From: Kwoniella bestiolae CBS 10118
Lineage: Eukaryota; Basidiomycota; Tremellomycetes; Tremellales; Cryptococcaceae
Assembly: GCF_000512585.2 (NCBI RefSeq)
Contig: NC_089247.1
Coordinates: 62,001-126,000, forward strand
Length of the DNA: 64,000 nt
Direction: 5' to 3'
Under the pieces are notes generated by a model. That model did not search any database, was not told the DNA's origin, and worked only from the letters and a program-made list of their open reading frames with translations. The translations under genes were made by a program, and so were the position numbers. Shown here in pieces: positions 56,673-64,000 of this stretch (the first letter of the stretch is position 1; every line of letters starts with the position of its first letter).

Positions 56673-58772
56673 TCACACCCTCCCTCTCATCCTACTCGTC
56701 GCTGCATCCCCATTCAGACTATTCACCGCGGTCGATAATCTCGAATTGTAATTATCTGGATCACCCCTCTCTTCCCCACCCCGACCTTCGCCCATCTCTA
56801 TATCGTCGTTTGATTGATATCGGATGCCGTCTAGGTCCAACCCCGTCAGATCGTCTGTGGAGTTATACGCTGTATTCAATTCTGAGGGGACGAATTCTTT
56901 TGGTACGCCCGGGAGAATACCGTTGTATAGTAATGTGAGGGTACCGATTGACTGGTAGGTGGGGTGAGAAAGGAAACAGATCAGTATGATTGGATCGTGA
57001 ATTGGTCTCCTTGATGAGACTTGCACTTGGACGTTGCGTGCACTCACGTTGAATAGCCACATCAGGAATACAAAGACTGTACCGATCTGTCGATTTGGCC
57101 AGTTTATATAATCAGCCTTATTTCTATCAGATGGAGGTCTAGCTCTACTCACGATGTTCAGTATACCAAAAGCTTTGGAAGGGAAGAATCTCGCCCATTC
57201 ACCCCAACATGCTATTGCGCCCGACAGGGGAAAACTGAATGCCCATAGGGAGAGTTCATATTTCCCCAGATAACCATGTTGGATCATATCGACTATACGC
57301 AGCAGACCCCAACCTGTGATATCCGGAAGGCATGATCAGTATTCAAATTGCGTCACGAACTTGGTGGGAGGTAGAATGGGGAGGGGGAGAAGTATACCTA
57401 CCCAAGAAAATCATGACTATCCACACATACATCCCCACGCACAATAGCCCGAACCAGTGCCCAACTACCGCAAATACCTGAGCCGCTAATGTTGGATCTA
57501 TCCCTTGTCCAGCTAGGAGCTCATTATCCGGGAAAATCTCCAACGATGCATTACCTATTTTGACTAATGCTAGTGCTGTGAAGCCTGGTGCGCCGGCTGC
57601 TATCATGTATGATGGGAGGGTCTTGGAGGGTGCGCGCGGGAGGACGATGTGATGGAGCATCCATGAGGAGAGTTTCTGGGTGGGGCACATCGAGCGAAAG
57701 CGAGATGTGTCAGTTGGTGTGCTCTCATTATGGGGATGGGGTTTGATTGTAGAGCGAGTCTGGACTTTTGGGAGGTGTTGCGATGGGTCTTTCCATGGTG
57801 AGACATAACTCACTATCAGACTCATCCAGAAACCCAGTCCTTGACAGATTATAGCGAATAGCAGGATCGTCAATGCCCTTTCTGGGGATATTCTGTTGAC
57901 GTGGACACATAACATTGACCCAATAGAGCCTGCTAACATCAAGGGGAAACATTCTAGGCATTCGACTGGACCGATGAGGTGGAGAGGTCGGGGGAGAAGT
58001 CGGAAGGTGTTTTGAAGGATCAATGCTATGGATGGTGGGTCAGCCATAAGTCATGGCGATGAATGACACAATGAGCACAATGAAGCGGATCTGCGTGTAT
58101 CGAGCCAGATCACGGAATCGGCTTACCTGTGCATGCGCCGAGGAGGATGTATATCCAAAATAATACCTCCAACGCAACTATCAACCAGTCCTGCATAAAA
58201 CATGGGCCGTAAGTCGGTGACTGCGCATATATGAGTCCCACGACAGCGACACTTACACCTGTATTAGGTATACCCAGATTGATCATCCCTGTCAAGATCG
58301 TCGCGATGGTAAGGTTAAAAGTGGGTAGCCAAGGCGCCTCTGTCTGATCATAGAAGGAATGTTTGAATACCAACGGATGTTTGATCGCTCGGATGACGGT
58401 CATCGTTGTGCATATGATGAAGTCGAGAATGTCAAGGAAGAAGAATAGTGTGGCTGGAAGTGACATACAATCAGTATGACTTCCGTGAAGATTATATGTC
58501 TGGACGATACTTGAGTTCCCAGAAAGACGGGCCAATATGGCCAACTCACCCATCGCGAACTGCCCCTGAAATTCATAAGGTATACTATGCACGCAGACCA
58601 TGACCGCCCCCGTGCCCATAGCTGTGACATACAGATTCCATCCCCATCTCTTTGACCATTCTGTATCTCTCAATCTCTGTCGGAACGTCGTGGTTTCGTA
58701 TGGTGCTGGTGTGGGAGGTACTGTCGTTGGGAAAGCTCTTCCTTTCTCTTTATCAAGATTTGGATCTGACAT
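56673..58772 (-). CDS. SLAC1/TehA-family carrier (Mae1 malate permease / Ssu1 sulfite pump-like)
   Basis: Membrane protein of the tellurite-resistance/dicarboxylate transporter family. ATG at 58772; N-tail Pro-rich (FPTTVPPTPAPYETTTFRQR), then SKRWGWNLYVTAMGTGAVMV, helix 1. About ten helices follow: LFFFLDILDFIICTTMTVI, FNLTIATILTGMINLGIPNT, WLIVALEVLFWIYILLGACT, CFPLMLAGSIGSMLCVHVN, ALTILLFAIICQGLGFWMSL, MIAAGAPGFTALALVKIGN, VFAVVGHWFGLLCVGMYVWI, and ELSLWAFSFPLSGAIACWGE. The C-tail is acidic and disordered (YQSNDDIEMGEGRGGEERGD). Around eight exons. Malate/dicarboxylate uptake or sulfite export are both known in this family and cannot be told apart here. Confidence 0.88.
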
Positions 58773-59691
58773 ATTGGTGAGTTGATGCTACCTGGATATG
58801 TAAGATATTTGTTACTTGTGGTGGTAGAGGCTCGCTGTTAACTGTTCATGAACGATTAGATGGGGAACGTGCGATTCACTGGACGGCGACCCTTATATAG
58901 TTGTTGGTGTTGTTACTGCTTGACTCGATAGGTGATCCGATTGACGCTCAGATCGATCTTTGCTTCTACATTGCGGAGCGAGTATATCCTTGACAAAGGA
59001 TGTTGCATTCCAGATTCGCTTGGAGCTGTTATACCTGTGGTATCGGAACAACAAGCAACTGTGAGAAGTTGAAAGTGTGAGAGAATTTTTTTGATTTTAG
59101 GTGAATGTGGTGGTGTGTTTCCAAACTCCAAAGGAATGTCCAATAAGGCACCGGATGGTCGGATCTCAAAAGTCATAGCCGCATTTCTCCGTTATGGATG
59201 CGGCAAGTGCTTGTATGTATCTCGTTGCACATCGCTGAGGAGATCTTCGTACATTGGCAGTGCCAGTGTGAATAGTAGTGTGCTATGATTTGTGGTGGTG
59301 AAGGGATTTCTGAAAGAGAACATTCCAACCGAGAGTTTGTATTTTCAACCCAAGTCCTAGGTTGAAGATCTGAGCTTGAATGATTGAACGTTATCCCCCG
59401 GCATGGTCTTATGGGGTTTACGGCACTCTGACAGAACATGACTTCATTGCTATCGATAGATGCTTACTGTACGATGTTGACCCACTTGTTCAGTTCAAAT
59501 GCCGAGCCGAGAATTCGTTGGTCTCGGCGGTGGATTGAGAGATACGTCTGTCAGCAGTCGCCGGCTGTGCGAGCTGGAAGTTCATGTCAGATTGGCTGAC
59601 CAGGAGCGTATGTATATACATATATAAATACACACATCGCACCATGCAAGTGCAATTCTGAATTTGCTGGACTACGCATATAATTTGCACG
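58773..59691. promoter_or_regulatory. Divergent intergenic region
   Basis: About 920 bases between the carrier and the esterase. TATATACATATATAAATACAC near 59611-59631 is a strong TATA-like element about 70 bases before the esterase ATG. Frames at 59091-59439 on either strand lack domains or splice context. Confidence 0.4.
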
Positions 59692-61083
59692 ATGTCACCT
59701 ATTCCCACAACCGCGAATCGCACTGTTCTGGCGAAGACTCTGGAGAAAGCTTTGAAGGAGGAATTGAAGAATCTCCATCTCGGTGCGTTTACATTCGCAG
59801 ACGGTCTTGGCTTCTCGGGAGGAGTATGGATGACCGATATCTGCCATAGGTGCAAACGAAGATTTCCACGCTGAACGAAGGAAACATTCTCAATTTCTTG
59901 GTATACAGAATATCCCAGGTGGTCTGGATACACCCATTGCTGGTGTGGAGTTCACGGCGATCAGAGGTCCGCACGGTGTTATACCGCTAAGATGTTTGCA
60001 GTGAGTCGTCATTTCTCCCCATCCATCTAATCAAGGGTGGGATTTCTAACGGATCGATCTCGACAGTCCTACGACTCATAATGGTGGGGCGCTGGTGTAT
60101 ATGCATGGTGGTGGGTATACCGTTGGGACAGGAGATGAGTTCGAGAGAGGGTTGCGGATCGTTGCGGAGGAGTCGAATACGCAGGTGAGTTCTCGAAGTC
60201 TACAGCATCTATCGTTCTCGGCAACTGTGGAAACTACTTGGGAAATGTGTTTCTATTTTAATTGATAAGTCTATCTCGACTCAGGTCTTCATAGTGGATT
60301 ATCGACTGGCGCCCGAATGGCAGTACCCCACCCAGCTAGACGAATTCGAAGCTGTCATTGCGTGGTTACAAGGTGAGGGCGGGGAACAGAGAGGTGTCGA
60401 CCATGATAAGGTCGTTGGGGGCGGTGACTCTGCGGGGTGAGTTACGCCTCAATTGATGATTGTGCAAGCTCGACTGCTGAAGTGTGTCCGGGAAACAGTG
60501 GGAATATGACGGCTGCTTTGGCTTTGCGACTGAAGGATCAGAAGAAGCAAAATATGGCTGGACAGTTGTTGCTTTACCCCGAAGCTAGGGTACCTTTTGA
60601 CACAAAGGCTTGCGAGGAGAACAATACTGGGTATTATCTAGAGGCAGTGAGCGGTTACGGTTCTATTTAGTGATTGACTTGAGACTGATATGATTTATAG
60701 AATGGTATCTTCAGCTTCGCGGACCACTATCTACCCAGAGGTGTACCGCCTTCTACTCGTTACGTGTATGTGATTCCATCTGATTCTATTCACATCCTGT
60801 ATTGCGAGCTGACCTTCGTAATAGTTCGCCAGGTATGCAATCGCCCGCGTCCCTCCGTGACCAACCGCCCGCAATGGTTTACACATGCGGATTCGATCCT
60901 CTCAGAGATGTCGGTGTGGAATACGCTCACAAGCTGCAGGAAGCCGGTAATAAAGTCGAATGGATCCATCATCCCGATTTGACTCATGGGTTTATACAGT
61001 TCGGATATTGGAGCGAAGAATGCGAAGAGGCTACCCGGGGTGTAGCAAGGGGGTTGAAGAAGCTTGTTGAGGGTGATTTATGA
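59692..61083 (+). CDS. Alpha/beta-hydrolase, HSL/arylacetamide deacetylase type
   Basis: Carboxylesterase-like enzyme of 327 residues from exons 59692-59782, 59850-60000, 60067-60184, 60285-60436, 60499-60646, 60701-60765 and 60825-61083. GGALVYMHGGGYTVGTGDEF holds the HGGG oxyanion-hole motif. VFIVDYRLAPEWQYPTQLDE follows. VVGGGDSAGGNMTAALALRL contains the catalytic serine in GDSAG, split by an intron. MVYTCGFDPLRDVGVEYAHK supplies the aspartate and HHPDLTHGFIQFGYW the histidine, completing the triad. No signal peptide, so probably intracellular. Substrate unknown. Confidence 0.93.
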
Positions 61084-61494
61084 TGGCATGTCGGAGTGAT
61101 ATCTTGATCGTACCTGTATCTGTTTTGATGAAGTGAAAAGGAAAGACATAATTTGACTTGATACAACAGTCAACATCCTGCGAGCATCTTGGTCTTGAAG
61201 AAATGGTACCGCCCATCTGGGTTCCTTGATAGCATGCCATACAACCTCGATATAACAATCCTAATCTATTTCTGGACACACCTCCACTTGCACCTCCACC
61301 ATGATTTGAGCACCTCCACCTGCCACTTGGATCACTTCGGCCACATCCGTCACGGGAAGGTGTCATGATGACGCCGAGGTTCACAACGATCACGACGAGT
61401 ATATAAACAATCATTCATCACAGTGGATATAATCTCTTAGTCTCTCATCAGTCTTACTTCTAATCAATACCTCTCACTTAGACTATATCGCACC
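61084..61494. promoter_or_regulatory. Promoter region of the AKR7-like gene
   Basis: About 410 bases. GAGTATATAAACAATC near 61396-61411 is a TATA candidate about 95 bases before the ATG. Nothing else recognised. Confidence 0.4.
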
Positions 61495-63118
61495 ATGTCA
61501 CACACCGCACAACGAGCAGAGGGTAAGAACAGGATCATCCTCGGGACGTGAGTGATCCATTATTTATTTCCCTTCACACCATCACCCCGTGATGATGCTG
61601 ACAATGTGGATACGTAGCATGACCTTTGGTCCCGACGAGTCCAAGGGAGCACGTATCACCTCCCTCGACGAGTACAAGAAACACCTCGACTACCTTCAAT
61701 CTCAGGGATACAACGAGATTGATACCGCCCGAGTATATATCGGAGGACAACAAGAAGCATGGACTGCTCAAGCTGGATACAAGGAGAGGGGTCTCAAGAT
61801 CGCTAGTAAATGGTATCCGAACGAGGCTGGGGCGCACAAAGAAGCGAAATTGAAGGAGATCGTTAATAAGAGTCTGGAGGAGTTGAAGGCGGATAAGACG
61901 GATATCTACTATTTACATGCCGGTCAGTGAGCAGTGTCTAAACCTATTAATGGCTGAATTTACACGATAGAAGATATTGTCTGTCAGGTGGTGCTCGCTG
62001 CTGACATCACATTCTGCTACCAATCTAGCCGACCGTACTACCCCTTTCCACGAGACACTCAAAGCTATTAATGACCTCCACAAGGAAGGGAAATTTGACA
62101 CTTTCGCTATCAGTAACTTCACTGCTGCTGAGGTAGCTGAAGTATGCACAATTTGTCGATACGAAGGATGGGTACAGTGAGTGTTTTCATCCTACCTCTA
62201 TGTGCATCGAGCAACATGGATGAAGCTAATATTCGGTCTTCACTTTCAGGCCAACCTTGTACCAAGGAGTAAGCTGCACCCATACTATGATCCGGGCAAA
62301 ACAGCATACCATATTCATTTGTTATGACCTATACTGATATACATCATGTCATTCTAGATGTACAACGCCGTCTGCCGAGGAGCCGAGCCTGAACTTCTCC
62401 CCGTCCTCCGACGATTCAAGATCGATTGGGTGGTATACAACCCCATCGCCGGTGGATTGCTCAGTGGTAAATACAAGAGTGCAGACCCTCCCAAGGATGG
62501 TAGATTCGGTAGTGAGTCATCTACTGGTGAAAACTACAGGTGAGCTAGACCATCTCTCAAATCAGATCTGGTGATACCTCTGATCTAAAACTCGCATTAA
62601 TGATGTTTGCCCCATAACATCAGAAAACGATACTTCCGACCTGCCGCTTTTGATGCGCTCGAAGTCATTGAGAAAGCCATCAAGCCCCATAATCTCACTA
62701 TGGTGGAGACCGCTCTGAGATGGTGTGTACACCATTCCGAGCTCAAGTTGGCTAGTAAAGGTGGAAATGACGGTGAGTCGATTTGCGATTGAGCATATTC
62801 GTCTGATCCTTCGCCCTCGATTATCCCAAAAAAGGAATCACTCCATATCACCTGCTCTGTTATCACTGCCTACTCAAGATGGCCTTTGCTCGAGCCCGTG
62901 CTGATCTGGATGTTTCTCTAGGTATCATCATCGGTGTATCTTCCTTCTCACAACTTGAATCCAACCTTGCCGATCTCGAAAAAGGACCTTTACCCGATGA
63001 TGTCGTCAAAGCTTTAGACGAAGCTTGGCTTATTTGTAAAGCTTCTGCGGTCCCTTACTGGCACGGGGAAAACAAGTACACCTACGAGTTGACCGATGAC
63101 TTGTATGGTAAGAAGTGA
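61495..63118 (+). CDS. Aldo-keto reductase, AKR7 (aflatoxin aldehyde reductase)-like
   Basis: NADPH-dependent aldehyde reductase, 350 residues from exons 61495-61547, 61618-61922, 62029-62176, 62250-62268, 62358-62539, 62624-62772 and 62922-63118. NRIILGTMTFGPDESKG is the typical AKR7 start. NEIDTARVYIGGQQE supplies Asp and Tyr of the tetrad, LKIASKWYPNE the Lys, and DIYYLHAADRTTPFHETL the His. FAISNFTAAEVAEV, WVVYNPIAGGLLSGKYKSAD and IIIGVSSFSQLESNLADLEK follow. The C-terminus ends YELTDDLYGKK; AKR7 members often end in a short aromatic or basic tail. One exon is only 19 nt, and the second donor is GTCAGT rather than GTRAGT. Confidence 0.93.
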
Positions 63119-63356
63119 TGGACTGGTACAGGCTCGGTTACAGTAAAAGGGGTGATCGTGCGGTCAAGATCAGAAGGATCAAATGAAATGTATTCTGCAA
63201 TTCATCCTGAAGACGAAAAGTTTTGGAGTGCGCTCAGTTCCTACATCTCTAAATTATCATCTTACTGATTCTACAAGACATACAACTTGAATTATCAAAT
63301 GATACAACGGACCACGATCTTTTTTGATATTCGTTTTAATACCCTATCCCCGTTAC

Positions 63357-64000
63357 TTACGCATGCTCAGTCAACAAACCCAGTAGAACCGTTCGACATT
63401 CCTCCATCACCCCTCTCTTCAATGTCCCGGCCAAGTACGCAGTATAAGCCACCAACCCCGCACACTTGTTCTTACCTTTCACGGACGGTAATGAGAAGGG
63501 ATGATCCACCGAAAGTAGGTTATCTAGGTAATCGATTGCGCTGCGTTGAGCTAGAGAAGGTTCAATGCGCACTTGATGAGAGGTGGTGGATGAGGAGGTG
63601 ATGAGGATGAAGGGAGCGAGGAGGGGATCGGGACCCTCAAGGGCGGAGGAGTAGGACCAAATCACCACTGTACAACCATTTAGTCAGCACTCTTGGCAGT
63701 GGCTTGGACATAGAAAAGGGACTCACGGGCTGCGAGATACTGATATAAGGCCATCAATCAAGTATATCAGCTAAATGACGTACGCTGAGGAATGAGCAAG
63801 TGTAGCCAGACTCACGACACACCATGGAACCATACTTGTTCTTTGGAACTTTGTCTCACTACTCCATCGGAAAACATGGGCAAGTACTAGTAGAAGAGGC
63901 AGTCAGTCGAACATCAAGATGTCGACCTGATTGGAACTTACGTCTCAGAGCCGCATGACAGCAGTAAGCGCCATCTTGTGATTTCGCCCACGAGTTGACG
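63357..64000 (-). CDS. Fungal transcription factor, C-terminal part (cut by right edge)
   Basis: Only the 3' exons lie in the window: 63942 to beyond 64000, 63816-63886, 63727-63739 and 63357-63667. They read SWAKSQDGAYCCHAALR, then LLAHVFRWSSETKFQRTSM with VPWCVYLAALVIWSYSSAL assembled over a 13-base exon. This resembles the last part of the Fungal_trans domain in C2H2 or Zn2Cys6 regulators, where a Trp-Tyr-Leu-Ala-Ala-Leu helix is usual. The last exon ends in ECRTVLLGLLTEHA. The DNA-binding part is outside the window, so the class is not known. Confidence 0.65.

Overview
The window is eukaryotic nuclear DNA from a fungus, most likely a basidiomycete yeast of the Tremellomycetes (Cryptococcus/Kwoniella type). 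The evidence is about two dozen protein genes broken by many short introns (mostly 50-65 nt, one as short as 40 nt) with GTRAGT donors, CTAAC/CTGAC branch sites and YAG acceptors, tight convergent and divergent spacing, and typical fungal families (Zn2Cys6 regulators, MFS carriers, an AA9 LPMO, an ARPC4 almost identical to animal ARPC4). Species cannot be named from the sequence alone. All exon structures were read by eye from splice signals and reading frames.

Positions 1-39,000 look accessory and metabolic. Block A (1-10,477): a left-truncated Zn2Cys6 regulator, an HSD10-like short-chain dehydrogenase, a flavin monooxygenase with an NTF2/SnoaL-like N-terminus, a sugar-porter MFS and an NmrA-like NAD(P)-binding protein. 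Block B (10,668-18,181): D-glycerate 3-kinase, a fungal transcription-factor protein without a zinc cluster, a tartrate/D-malate dehydrogenase-type enzyme and a Dal5-like anion carrier. Together these make a candidate tartrate (or D-malate) to D-glycerate to 3-phosphoglycerate utilisation cluster, with CGGAG/CTCCG half-sites in both divergent promoters. Block C (21,491-30,879): a TauD-like dioxygenase divergent from an IlvD/Edd sugar-acid dehydratase, a Zn2Cys6 regulator and an AAAP amino-acid transporter. A small secreted Cys-rich protein with a KR processing site (19,832-20,275), a secreted DUF3237-like protein, an SDR, an AA9 LPMO and an aldo-keto reductase with a hydrophobic tail fill the rest.

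Positions 39,000-49,700 are mainly core genes: a small TMEM242-like membrane protein, UTP22/Nrap (rRNA processing), ARPC4 (actin nucleation), a nuclear FKBP prolyl isomerase and a PhyH-family dioxygenase. From 50,795 to the right edge follow a hexose-type transporter, a mitochondrial pyruvate dehydrogenase kinase, a SLAC1/TehA (Mae1/Ssu1) carrier, an HSL-type esterase, an AKR7-like aldo-keto reductase and the 3' end of another fungal regulator.

I saw no rRNA, convincing tRNA, transposon, CRISPR array or telomeric repeat.
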